Source: an uncultured Ruegeria sp.
GTDB taxonomy: Bacteria > Pseudomonadota > Alphaproteobacteria > Rhodobacterales > Rhodobacteraceae
Direction: 5' to 3'
Length of the DNA: 64,000 bases
NCBI RefSeq assembly: GCF_947497005.1
Contig: NZ_CANMFF010000015.1
Coordinates: forward strand, 54,142 to 118,141
Part shown: positions 34,471 through 42,724 of the stretch, piece by piece
Position numbering within the stretch: the first letter of the stretch is position 1
Layout: every line of letters begins with the position of its first letter
The notes under the pieces: generated by a model
Told to the model about the DNA's origin: nothing
The model's database searches: none
The model's input: only the letters and a program-made list of their open reading frames with translations
Translations under genes and position numbers: made by a program

Positions 34471-34518
34471 CTTCATCTTTTTCCAAATACTCCGGTGGTT
34501 CGGGGGCAGCGCCCCCGC
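34471..34518 (+). repeat. Intergenic palindromic repeat, copy 1
   Basis: CTTCATCTTTTTCC-AAATACTCCGG followed by the hairpin CGGGGGCAGCGCCCCCG. The same core and GC hairpin recur at 46257-46379, 58181-58242 and 59895-59960. It fills most of the gap between the thiolase and fRMsr genes and could act as a terminator. Confidence 0.7.
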
Positions 34519-34541
34519 GCACTCCGAAGGGGTTAATACCG

Positions 34542-34997
34542 ATGATTGCCGATTACGAAACCCTTGCCAAGACGGTCGCAGCTTTGACCGAAGGCGAAAC
34601 AGATCAGGTTGCACTCATGGCCACCGTCGCCTGCGAGGTTCATCATTCGGACGATCGTTTTGATTGGACCGGGTTTTACCGCGTTACCGAACCGGGCCTT
34701 TTGAAAATCGGCCCGTATCAGGGTGGGCATGGTTGTTTGGTTATCCCGTTCGACCGGGGCGTCTGCGGTGCCGCTGCAAGAACAGGCGAGGCTCAGTTGG
34801 TGCCGGATGTAGACGCCTTTCCGGGTCACATTGCCTGCGCCAGTTCAACACGGTCCGAGCTTGTCCTGCCGGTACGGAACTCGTCGGGTGAAGTCATTGC
34901 TGTTTTTGACATAGACAGCAATCTGCCGGATGCGTTCACACCGCAGGATGCGCAAAATCTGGAAGACATTCTGACCACCGTGTTTGCGGGGCGCTAG
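34542..34997 (+). CDS. Free methionine-(R)-sulfoxide reductase (GAF domain)
   Basis: The 151-aa protein is a GAF domain of the fRMsr (YebR) type. Three cysteines, Cys65 (GGHGCLVIPF), Cys75 (GVCGAAA) and Cys99 (GHIACASSTRSELVLP), have the same 10/24 spacing as E. coli Cys84, Cys94 and Cys118. It reduces free Met-R-sulfoxide. The start at 34542 was chosen because the longer frame runs back through the intergenic repeat into the thiolase gene. Confidence 0.9.
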   Translation: MIADYETLAKTVAALTEGETDQVALMATVACEVHHSDDRFDWTGFYRVTEPGLLKIGPYQGGHGCLVIPFDRGVCGAAARTGEAQLVPDVDAFPGHIACASSTRSELVLPVRNSSGEVIAVFDIDSNLPDAFTPQDAQNLEDILTTVFAGR

Positions 34998-35138
34998 CCT
35001 TCAGCGTCGTTGCGGTCTTGCATCAAAGCAGAGGATTCTCGGGCCATTGAGCAGCCCGGCTGACTTCGCCTTGCAGGCTTCGAGGCGATCTCCTATCAAA
35101 TTCCATAGCGAAATTTCTTTTCAGGGTGTTTCTCAGGG

Positions 35139-35888
35139 ATGCAAGAGTCTGAAATTAATCCGACGGTAACGGACGGGGCACCCCAAAAAGGGATCAGACG
35201 CGCGCATATGGCGACATTCCCGGATCGTATTGGCGTGTTGCCCCATTCGGTGGCAAGCATTGCGTCGCAGGTTGACAGGGTTTTCGTCTGCTTGAACGAA
35301 TATCAGGATGTGCCCGATTTTCTGAGCGAGTTCGACAATGTCACTGCTGTGATACCCGAGCGAGACTATAAGGATGTTGGCAAGTTCATTTTCCAACCCG
35401 ATCCTGAAGACACCGTTTTTCTTGTCGACGACGATATCGAATATGCTGACAATTATGTCCGTCAGACCATACGCCGGGCACGGGGTGTCGGGTTGGATAA
35501 GCGCGTCTTCGGATATCACGCTACGACGTTCACAAACCCGACACCCAAGTCGATACGGCAGCGCACGTTGTTGCGCATGAATCAACGATTGACCCACTCG
35601 TCCAGAGTACACCAGCTGGGGACCGGAACGGTCATGCTGCCCGGTTCGCTGTTTCCAGCTCTGGACTATATGGAGGGCAGCGAGAAATTCGTTGATGTGC
35701 GGTTTGCTCGCTACTGTTTCGAGAAGGACATCGAAATGTGGACGTTGCCCAGAAACCGGGGTCGCTTTCCCAGTTTGCTCGCCGGGCTAGAGCCGGAGAA
35801 ACGCGAAACGATTGCTGACAGCTTCACCCGTCGTTGGCCGCAACACGTGCTGGATGAAGTGAAGGTGTTTGCAGGACTTCAATTCTAA
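35139..35888 (+). CDS. GT-A-fold glycosyltransferase-like protein of unknown specificity
   Basis: The 249-aa protein starts with a glycosyltransferase-2-like pattern (TFPDRIGVLPHSVASIASQVDRVFVCLN), then has VFLVDDDIEYADNYV near 97. The DDD can serve as the metal/nucleotide-sugar DXD site. No membrane segment is seen. It stands alone, with no sugar-nucleotide or capsule genes nearby, so the acceptor is unknown. No recognisable acceptor-binding motif follows the DDD segment. Confidence 0.65.
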   Translation: MQESEINPTVTDGAPQKGIRRAHMATFPDRIGVLPHSVASIASQVDRVFVCLNEYQDVPDFLSEFDNVTAVIPERDYKDVGKFIFQPDPEDTVFLVDDDIEYADNYVRQTIRRARGVGLDKRVFGYHATTFTNPTPKSIRQRTLLRMNQRLTHSSRVHQLGTGTVMLPGSLFPALDYMEGSEKFVDVRFARYCFEKDIEMWTLPRNRGRFPSLLAGLEPEKRETIADSFTRRWPQHVLDEVKVFAGLQF

Positions 35889-36140
35889 AGCCAGATGGGC
35901 TTTCCGAGACTTTAGGTACTTCTGGAAATACCTTTGGCGTAAAGGATCGCTGATCCCGCCGAGGCGTGGCAGGGAAATGACGCGTGATGTCTTTTGAAAT
36001 GAAAACATTGTCTGAAAAACACTGAGGTTTTACGTCTGAAACCCTGCAATCCATTGGTGTTTCAAGGTCTTGCGCGCCTGCAGGCCACTAATTCTCTTGT
36101 TGGCAAACTTTACTGGTTAATGTCCTAGCGAATACCGGGC

Positions 36141-36165
36141 GTGAAAAAAAGCTTGGAAATTTCAC
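36141..36165. promoter_or_regulatory. Candidate operator 1 of the XRE-cupin operon
   Basis: GTGAAA (36141-36146), 13 bp, TTTCAC (36160-36165). An inverted repeat of identical half-sites and spacing to operator 2 at 36180; all four half-sites fall 19-20 bp apart. It lies about 60-80 bp before the proposed TTG start. Confidence 0.65.
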
Positions 36166-36179
36166 CAACTTGCCCCATC

Positions 36180-36204
36180 GTGAAAAACGAGGAAAAAATT
36201 TCAC
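36180..36204. promoter_or_regulatory. Candidate operator 2 of the XRE-cupin operon
   Basis: GTGAAA (36180-36185), 13 bp, TTTCAC (36199-36204); the match extends to TCGTGAAA / TTTCACGA. It ends 17 bp before the proposed start codon and could block transcription or translation start if bound. Confidence 0.68.
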
Positions 36205-36221
36205 GAGATTCGGAGCGACCA

Positions 36222-36791
36222 TTGAACAGCCAGGCCCCTCAAAGTGCGACGCTCGGCGCTGACCTGCGGGCCTTGCGTAAAGCCCGCGGGTTGACCCTAA
36301 CCGAGATTGCGACACGGCTGGACCGATCTGTAGGGTGGTTGAGCCAGGTTGAGCGCGACATGTCAGACCCTTCAATCTCGGACCTGCGCCAAATTGCCGA
36401 ATGTCTTGGCGTGCCCATGTCGATGCTGTTTGCGCATTCAACTGCCCCTGCAGACGAACAGGGGTATGTTGTGCGCGCAGGGTCGCGCCGTCCAATGGGT
36501 TCAGGTGAAGAAGGGTTGATCGAAGAGCTGCTCTCACCGGATCTGACCGATGATTTCGAAATGGTGCATTCCACCTTCGAGCCAAATTCGCGGATGCAGA
36601 CGCCAGCCAATCGCCCGACGCAGGAAGTGGGATACATGATCTCGGGCCGATTGAACCTGAAGATTGGGGCGCGAGAATTTCTGGTTGGGTCCGGTGATAG
36701 CTTTCGGATCAAACATGAACCTTATCAATGGGCTAACCCCTATGATGAGCCTGCGGTGGCCATCTGGGTCATCGCCCCGCCGGTGTACTGA
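36222..36791 (+). CDS. XRE-family regulator with C-terminal cupin domain
   Basis: From the TTG at 36222 (GGAG 6 bp upstream) the protein has 189 aa: an N-terminal helix-turn-helix (LRALRKARGLTLTEIA ... VGWLSQVERD) and a C-terminal cupin sensor domain from about residue 95. Such regulators bind a small ligand and often repress amine or amino-acid genes. A GTG at 36141 in the same frame would place both operators inside the coding region, so I prefer the later start. The stop overlaps the LysE gene start (TGATG). Confidence 0.85.
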   Translation: MNSQAPQSATLGADLRALRKARGLTLTEIATRLDRSVGWLSQVERDMSDPSISDLRQIAECLGVPMSMLFAHSTAPADEQGYVVRAGSRRPMGSGEEGLIEELLSPDLTDDFEMVHSTFEPNSRMQTPANRPTQEVGYMISGRLNLKIGAREFLVGSGDSFRIKHEPYQWANPYDEPAVAIWVIAPPVY

Positions 36792-37414
36792 TGTCGTTCG
36801 AGGCCTGGACCATATTCGCGCTGTTCTGGGTGGTTTTTGTCACCACGCCGGGGCCGAACGCGGTCAATTGCATCTCAAACGGGATGAGCCTGCCGTTTCC
36901 CAAGGCGATGCTTGGTGTACTGGCAATTCTGACACAAGCCAGCGTCTTTTTGATCCTGTCTGCACTGGGCATTACCGCTCTGATTGCTGCTTCTCCGACC
37001 GGTTTCTTCGTGGCCAAGCTGGTCGGCGCAGGCTTTCTGATCTGGCTGGGCATTCGTGGCTGGATGAACGCAACAAAACCCGCACCAGCCTCGGAACGTC
37101 CGGCCAGGCACGTCTACTTGCACGCGTTGACGGTGGCTACGATCAATCCCAAAAGTGTCGCCGGATACCTTGCGGCCTTTTCGCAATTCGTTCAGCCCGA
37201 AGTTCCGATCTGGCAGCAGATGGTCGTGATCATGCCAACCGCGCTGATCATAACGACGCTCAGCTATACCGGTTTTACGGTGCTGGGCGCACTGATGGGC
37301 AAGGCGGCACTGGGGGCGGTGTTCAATATCTGGGTGCGCCGGGTGATGGCGGCCTGTTTCATAATTTACGGCGTGTTGTTGGGAGCCAGCACCACGCCTT
37401 CAGCAAGAGGGTAG
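36791..37414 (+). CDS. LysE/RhtB-family amino-acid exporter
   Basis: The 207-aa protein has five or six membrane segments and the family motif TPGPNAVNCISNG near residue 18. LysE-type proteins export amino acids or related amines across the inner membrane; the substrate is not known. It overlaps the XRE-cupin stop by one base and is followed 4 bp later by the GFA gene, inside a gap-free operon of demethylation genes. Export of a methylated amino acid or product is a reasonable inference. Confidence 0.88.
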   Translation: MSFEAWTIFALFWVVFVTTPGPNAVNCISNGMSLPFPKAMLGVLAILTQASVFLILSALGITALIAASPTGFFVAKLVGAGFLIWLGIRGWMNATKPAPASERPARHVYLHALTVATINPKSVAGYLAAFSQFVQPEVPIWQQMVVIMPTALIITTLSYTGFTVLGALMGKAALGAVFNIWVRRVMAACFIIYGVLLGASTTPSARG

Positions 37415-37418
37415 TTAC

Positions 37419-37799
37419 ATGCACAACGGGTCCTGCCTTTGCGGTTCAGTTGCTTTCACCATCGACGGAGACCTTTCACCGCCTTCGGCCTGCCACTGCG
37501 GTCAGTGTCGCAAACAGTCCGGTCATGTCTGGTCTTCAACGTGGACGCATCAGGACAACCTGAGTTTCTCGGCCAGCGACACGCTGAGCTGGTATCGCGC
37601 TTCTGACATCGCACGGCGCGGGTTCTGCAGCAATTGTGGTTCGTTTCTCTTTTGGCAACATAACAAAGAGGACACGATTTCAATTTCCATGGGCGCATTC
37701 GATGCCCCCACGGGCCTTAAGCTCTCGAAGCACATATTTGTGGCTGACAAGGGCGATTACTACGACATCACGGACGATCTGCCTCAAGAGGCACAGTAA
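37419..37799 (+). CDS. GFA (glutathione-dependent formaldehyde-activating/CENP-V) family protein
   Basis: The 126-aa zinc protein has the GFA cysteine sets CLC (6, 8), CHCGQC (25, 27, 30) and CSNC (70, 73). The family founder Gfa was proposed to help form S-hydroxymethylglutathione; most members are uncharacterised. The position between an exporter and a flavin demethylase, a potential formaldehyde source, is consistent with formaldehyde handling, but this is inference. It precedes the GcvT-type gene by 15 bp. Confidence 0.85.
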   Translation: MHNGSCLCGSVAFTIDGDLSPPSACHCGQCRKQSGHVWSSTWTHQDNLSFSASDTLSWYRASDIARRGFCSNCGSFLFWQHNKEDTISISMGAFDAPTGLKLSKHIFVADKGDYYDITDDLPQEAQ

Positions 37800-37814
37800 C
37801 AGGGATCAAGACAC

Positions 37815-40262
37815 ATGAGTGATTTTCCGACAAAAGCCCGCGTGGTTATTATCGGTGGCGGTGTAGTGGGGGCGTCGTCCCTGTACCATCTGGCCAAGAA
37901 AGGCTGGACCGATTGTGTCCTGCTGGAAAAGAACGAACTGACCGCAGGCTCGACCTGGCACGCGGCGGGTAACGTGCCGACCTTCTCGACCTCTTGGGCG
38001 ATCATGAACATGCAGCGCTATTCGACCGAGCTGTATGCGCGGTTGGGGGATGAGGTCGACTACCCGATGAACTATCACCAGACCGGTTCCATTCGGCTGG
38101 CGCATTCGAAAGAGCGGATGCAGGAATTCGAGCGCGCAATGGCGATGGGTCACTATCAGGGCATCCCGATGGAGATGTGGACACCGGAAGAAGCCAAAGA
38201 GCGATATCCCTTTCTGGAAACCCATGATCTGGACGGTGTTCTTTATGATCCGACGGATGGTGATATCGACCCGGCCCAGTTGACCCAGGCCCTTGCAAAA
38301 GGCGCGCGGGACATGGGGCAGAAAATCCTGCGCTTCACCCCGGCAACGGGCGTGACGCAGCATGATGACGGTACATGGACCGTACAGACCGAAAAAGGCG
38401 ACATTGCCTGTGACTATGTTGTGAACGCAGCCGGGTATTATGCGCAGCGCGTGGGCGAATGGTTCAAACCCTTCGGAGGTCGTACCGTTCCTGCGATGGT
38501 CATGAGCCACCAATACCTATTGACCGATGAAATCCCCGAGATCGAAGCATGGACCAAGGAAAGCGGTGCCAAGCTGCCTTTGCTTAGGGATGTGGACGTG
38601 TCTTATTACCTGCGGCAGGAGAAGCACGGTTTCAACCTTGGTCCTTATGAGCCCAACTGCAAGGGCCACTGGATGACGGAAGACGACCCGATGCCCGAGG
38701 ACTTCAGCTTCCAGCTGTGGAACGACGATCTGGACCGGATCGAAGACATCATGACCGACGCGATGGAGCGGGTTCCGCTGATGGCAACCTCGGGCGTTGG
38801 GCGTGTCATCAACGGGCCGATCCCTTATGCGCCGGATGGATTGCCGCTGATCGGTCCTATGCCCGGTGTGAAAAACGCGTTCGAGGCACACACCTTTACT
38901 TTCGGCATCGCGCAAGGCGGCGGAGCTGGCAAGGTGTTGGCCGAATGGATCGTCGATGGCGCAACCGAATGGGATATGTGGGCCGTCGATCCGCGGCGCT
39001 ATACCGATTATACCGATCAGGACTATTGCAACCAGAAAGGCATGGAGGTTTACGGCAACGAATACGCCATGCATTACCCGCACCACGAATGGCCTGCCGC
39101 GCGCGACAAGAAGCTGTCACCGGTGCATGACAAGGTCAAGGCGCTGGGCGGCGTGATGGGTGCCTACAACGGATGGGAGCGGGCCAACTGGTTCGCGAAG
39201 CCAGGCGATGACACATCGCTTGAAGCAACCCATACCTGGGGCCGTTCCGGCCCGTGGGAGCAGCGGATTCAAGAAGAATGCGAGGCCGTGAGAGACCATT
39301 GTGGCGTGTTAGATTTGCCTGGCTTCTCGCGTTTCATGGTCAAGGGAGACGGCGCCGCCGAGGCGTTGCGCGGCCTCGCAACCGGTGGGTTGCCAAAGGT
39401 CGGCCGGATGAACCTGATCTATGTCTCCGACGACCGTGGTCGCATTCTGACCGAGATGTCCTGCATCCGTCTGGGAGAAGACGAGTTTGTAATGATCACC
39501 GCAGCGACCGCGCAATGGCACGACCGCGATATTCTGATGAACGCGTTGCCTGCCACTGTGTCGATTACGGATGTCACAACCACGCGCGACACGCTGATCG
39601 TCACCGGTCCGAAATCGCGTGAGATTCTGTCGTGTATGACCGATGCTGATCTGACCTCCGGATGGCTAACCCACCAGTCCGCCACCGTCGCTGGTCGGTC
39701 TGCCTACCTGATCCGCGTGTCCTTCGCTGGTGAGCTGGGCTGGGAAGTGCATGCACTGAACGAGCATATGCCTGCGATCTATGACGCGATCGTAGATGCC
39801 GGTGCCAAGCCGTTTGGGATGTATGCGCTGAACTCGCTGCGAATCGAAAAGGGCTATCGCGCGTGGAAAGGCGATCTTTCGACCGATTACTCGCTGCTCG
39901 AAGGCGGTCTGGAGCGGTTCGTCAAGCTGGACAAACCACAGGACTTCCCCGGAAAGGCTGCGATCCTGAACGAAAAGCAGCAGGGTGTTAAGAAATCTTT
40001 CGTCACCCTGACTGTTGAGGCTGGTGATTGCGACGCGCCATATATGTCCTGCATCTGGCAAGGCGATGAGATCGTAGGCGAGACCACGTCGGGAGCATGG
40101 GGTTACCGTGTTGGCAAATCCATCGCGCTGGGCATGATCAAGGCCGAGCTCGCAAACCCCGGCACTGAACTCGAGGTCGAAATCTACGGCCAAAAGTGCC
40201 GCGCAGTGGTAGAGCAGGACCAGCCGCTCTGGGATCCCGAGAACGAGCGGTTGCGCGCTTAA
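37815..40262 (+). CDS. GcvT-family FAD-dependent demethylase (dimethylglycine/sarcosine dehydrogenase-like), paralogue 1
   Basis: The 815-aa protein has an N-terminal DAO-type FAD domain (VIIGGGVVGASS, residues 11-22) and, after STWHAAG, His49 at the position of the covalent flavin of mitochondrial dimethylglycine dehydrogenase. A linker and GcvT-type tetrahydrofolate domains follow from about 430 to the end. Such enzymes oxidise N-methyl groups and load formaldehyde onto tetrahydrofolate. The substrate is not determined. It sits in the operon with cupin, MDR and methyltransferase genes. Confidence 0.88.
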   Translation: MSDFPTKARVVIIGGGVVGASSLYHLAKKGWTDCVLLEKNELTAGSTWHAAGNVPTFSTSWAIMNMQRYSTELYARLGDEVDYPMNYHQTGSIRLAHSKERMQEFERAMAMGHYQGIPMEMWTPEEAKERYPFLETHDLDGVLYDPTDGDIDPAQLTQALAKGARDMGQKILRFTPATGVTQHDDGTWTVQTEKGDIACDYVVNAAGYYAQRVGEWFKPFGGRTVPAMVMSHQYLLTDEIPEIEAWTKESGAKLPLLRDVDVSYYLRQEKHGFNLGPYEPNCKGHWMTEDDPMPEDFSFQLWNDDLDRIEDIMTDAMERVPLMATSGVGRVINGPIPYAPDGLPLIGPMPGVKNAFEAHTFTFGIAQGGGAGKVLAEWIVDGATEWDMWAVDPRRYTDYTDQDYCNQKGMEVYGNEYAMHYPHHEWPAARDKKLSPVHDKVKALGGVMGAYNGWERANWFAKPGDDTSLEATHTWGRSGPWEQRIQEECEAVRDHCGVLDLPGFSRFMVKGDGAAEALRGLATGGLPKVGRMNLIYVSDDRGRILTEMSCIRLGEDEFVMITAATAQWHDRDILMNALPATVSITDVTTTRDTLIVTGPKSREILSCMTDADLTSGWLTHQSATVAGRSAYLIRVSFAGELGWEVHALNEHMPAIYDAIVDAGAKPFGMYALNSLRIEKGYRAWKGDLSTDYSLLEGGLERFVKLDKPQDFPGKAAILNEKQQGVKKSFVTLTVEAGDCDAPYMSCIWQGDEIVGETTSGAWGYRVGKSIALGMIKAELANPGTELEVEIYGQKCRAVVEQDQPLWDPENERLRA

Positions 40263-40280
40263 CCTCTTGCGGAGACCGCC

Positions 40281-40757
40281 ATGAGCAAACGATACGCAAT
40301 ATTGGGACCCGGTGAGGGTCCCAACTATGACTGGGAGAATGACCACACCTTTGTGAAGGTGTCAGGTCAGGACACGGACGGTGCATATACGCTTATGGAA
40401 GACAATTTGAAGGCCAGCTTCGCGCTTGGCCTTCATTGCCATAAGGCACATGCCGAAACCTTCTATTTTCTGGAAGGCGAGGTTGATTTTTATGTTGATG
40501 GAGATTGGCATAGATGCGGGCGGGGCACCACGATGCATGTTCCGCCTGGTGTGCCACATGCCTGTCGCGTGGCGAGTGACGCGCCAGCCAAGATGCTCAT
40601 GATTTTTCAACCCTCGGGGTTCGATGGGTTTCTTGCGGAACTCGCAACGATGAGTGAAGCGGACTTTTCGGACGAGATGAAAATGGCTGAGCTCAACGCA
40701 CGGTACGACATTGTCCCCATGGGACCCATGCCACCACATCCAGATGATGAGGTTTAA
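40281..40757 (+). CDS. Cupin-domain protein
   Basis: The 158-aa protein has a complete cupin metal site: motif 1 LHCHKAHAETFYFLEGEVDF near residue 53 with His, His and Glu, and motif 2 PPGVPHACRV near 89. Single-domain cupins may be dioxygenases, isomerases or ligand-binding proteins; I cannot choose. It follows the demethylase by 18 bp, with GGAG before the ATG, and is one base from the MDR gene. Confidence 0.85.
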   Translation: MSKRYAILGPGEGPNYDWENDHTFVKVSGQDTDGAYTLMEDNLKASFALGLHCHKAHAETFYFLEGEVDFYVDGDWHRCGRGTTMHVPPGVPHACRVASDAPAKMLMIFQPSGFDGFLAELATMSEADFSDEMKMAELNARYDIVPMGPMPPHPDDEV

Positions 40758-40758
40758 G

Positions 40759-41811
40759 ATGGCCGTTCCTAAAACCATGTCAGGTGTCTACTTGACCGGT
40801 CACGGTGGATCCGAGGTTTTGGAGTGGCGCGACGATATTCCGGTTCCTGAGCCCGGGCCGGGGCAGGTGCTTGTCCGGGTCGCGGCTGCGGGTGTGAACA
40901 ACACGGATATCAACACTCGGGTTGGCTGGTACTCATCGGATGTCACCGGCGCCACGGACGCCGTGGATCAGGACGTCGAAGCCGGTGGTTGGGGCGGTGC
41001 ACTGCACTTTCCCCGCATTCAGGGCGGGGATTTGTGCGGAATTGTCGAGGCCTTTGGTGACGGGGCAGATTTCGAACTGGGTCAACGTGTGACCTGTCCG
41101 ATCAACCTGCCGCGCCCGCGACCCGGAAACCCTCAAGGCTTCATCGCGCTCGGGTCCGAGATCGACGGGGCCTTTGCTCAATACTGTCTGGTTGAGGCGG
41201 ATGACCTGTATGACGTAAGCGCCTCACCCCTGTCTGACGTGGAAATCGCAGCCATCCCCTGCGCCTTTGGCACCGCCGAGAACCTGCTGACCCGTGCTGG
41301 CGTAACGGCAGGGCAAAAGGTCTTGATCACCGGTGCGTCCGGAGGCGTTGGTCTGGCGGCCGTACAACTGGCCACGTTACGAGGGGCGTCGGTCTGGGGG
41401 GTGACGGGGACTGCGAAAACTGAGATCGTCAAATCGCAAGGCGCGGAGGGCACGTTTGATCGGAACGAACCGCTGCCGCAGGACATGTTCGACGTAGTCA
41501 TCGATGTTGTCGGTGGGCCTTCATGGGCATCGCTGATCCTTGCCCTGAAACCCGGTGGACACTACGCCGTTTCCGGGGCAATCGCAGGCCCGATTGTCGA
41601 GGCCGATCTGCGGGACATCTACTTGCGCGACATCACCATTCACGGGTGCACGCATCAGGCGCCTGAAGTGTTTAGCCGACTTGTAGAATTAGTAAACACT
41701 GGACGGATCAAACCGCTGATTTCGAGAACCTATCCGCTGCAGGACATTGCCATTGCACAGGTGGATTTTCAGGCAAAGACCCTTCCGGGCAAACTGGTGC
41801 TGGTGCCCTGA
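40759..41811 (+). CDS. Medium-chain dehydrogenase/reductase (MDR, quinone-reductase/YhdH-like)
   Basis: The 350-aa protein has the MDR layout: N-terminal GroES-like domain with AAAGVNNTDIN near 41, and NAD(P)-binding LITGASGGVGLAAVQLA near 190. The catalytic-zinc cysteine/histidine pattern of classical alcohol dehydrogenase is not evident, suggesting a quinone- or enone-type reductase. It starts one base after the cupin stop with GAGG upstream. The role in a demethylation operon is unknown. Confidence 0.85.
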   Translation: MAVPKTMSGVYLTGHGGSEVLEWRDDIPVPEPGPGQVLVRVAAAGVNNTDINTRVGWYSSDVTGATDAVDQDVEAGGWGGALHFPRIQGGDLCGIVEAFGDGADFELGQRVTCPINLPRPRPGNPQGFIALGSEIDGAFAQYCLVEADDLYDVSASPLSDVEIAAIPCAFGTAENLLTRAGVTAGQKVLITGASGGVGLAAVQLATLRGASVWGVTGTAKTEIVKSQGAEGTFDRNEPLPQDMFDVVIDVVGGPSWASLILALKPGGHYAVSGAIAGPIVEADLRDIYLRDITIHGCTHQAPEVFSRLVELVNTGRIKPLISRTYPLQDIAIAQVDFQAKTLPGKLVLVP

Positions 41812-41822
41812 GGAGCAATAAA

Positions 41823-42716
41823 ATGACTGACATCATTCTTTTGGACGGCTCAATCGGGCAGGAACTGGTCAAGCGCAGCGGTGATCGGGCGACACCGCTG
41901 TGGTCGACGCGTGTGATGATCGACCACCCTGATCTGGTCGGTGAGGTGCACGGCGACTATTTCCGTCGTGGTGCGACGGTTGCGACCACCAATACCTATG
42001 CGGTCCACCGGTCGCGCCTGATGCGGGTAGGGATGGAAGACCAGATGCCTGCCCTTATCGACACCGCCCTGACGCAGGCCGAACGTGCCCGTGCCGAAAC
42101 CGGAGGGCGGATTGCCGGAGCACTGGGGCCGCTTCTGGCATCATATCGACCCGATCTGAACCCGGACCCGGCCGACGCTGCGGACAAGTTCGCTGAGCTT
42201 GTGGCTATGATGGATTCGCGCGTTGATCTGTTTCTGATCGAAACCGTGTCTTCGGTACAGGAAGCCGAAGGTGCGCTGCGTGGCACGACCGGATGCGGCA
42301 AACCGGTTTGGTTGGCCTTGTCGGTCCAGGACGACGATGGCAACCTTCTCAGATCTGGTGAGCCGCTAACGGACGTTGCACCGCTGGTCGAAGAGTTTTC
42401 GCCCGATGCGGTGCTGATCAACTGCTCGCGTCCCGAAGCGATCCCGGCAGCGCTGGAGATTCTGCCCGACATGAACCGGCCCTATGGGGCGTATGCCAAC
42501 GGCTTCACCTATATTTCGGATGGGTTCCTTGAGGATGCACCGACCGTGGATGCGCTGGAACAACGCCATGACCTTGGCCCCAGCGCCTACGCAGATCAGG
42601 TGATGCGGTGGGTCGATCAGGGCGCGACGATTGTCGGTGGATGCTGCGAAATCGGGCCGGATCATATTGAAGAACTGGCGAACCGGTTGCGGGCCGTCGG
42701 ATATAACATCGTCTGA
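41823..42716 (+). CDS. Zinc-dependent homocysteine S-methyltransferase family protein
   Basis: The 297-aa protein has the three zinc cysteines of the family: Cys201 in VLINCSRPEA and Cys274-Cys275 in VGGCCEIGPDHI, plus DGSIGQEL near the N-terminus. Betaine-homocysteine and S-methylmethionine-homocysteine methyltransferases belong here. Next to two dimethylglycine-dehydrogenase-like enzymes, a betaine-type methyl donor is plausible: the enzyme would make methionine and dimethylglycine, which the neighbours oxidise. Confidence 0.85.
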   Translation: MTDIILLDGSIGQELVKRSGDRATPLWSTRVMIDHPDLVGEVHGDYFRRGATVATTNTYAVHRSRLMRVGMEDQMPALIDTALTQAERARAETGGRIAGALGPLLASYRPDLNPDPADAADKFAELVAMMDSRVDLFLIETVSSVQEAEGALRGTTGCGKPVWLALSVQDDDGNLLRSGEPLTDVAPLVEEFSPDAVLINCSRPEAIPAALEILPDMNRPYGAYANGFTYISDGFLEDAPTVDALEQRHDLGPSAYADQVMRWVDQGATIVGGCCEIGPDHIEELANRLRAVGYNIV

Positions 42717-42724
42717 GCAAGAAA

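Larger units (their letters stand above)
35889..36221 (+). other. 333-bp non-coding region upstream of the XRE-cupin operon
   Basis: No gene of its own is seen. The first 250 bp are AT-richer than the surroundings and hold no clear repeat apart from a short GGATC-GCT-GATCC inverted repeat near 35943. The last 80 bp contain the two GTGAAA-N13-TTTCAC elements listed separately. The operon promoter must lie here, but I cannot place its -35/-10 boxes with confidence. Confidence 0.6.

Noticed and set aside
36141..36221. GTG start of the XRE-cupin gene at 36141
   Set aside because: It would place both inverted-repeat operators inside coding sequence and add a non-conserved basic tail; the TTG at 36222 has GGAG correctly spaced.
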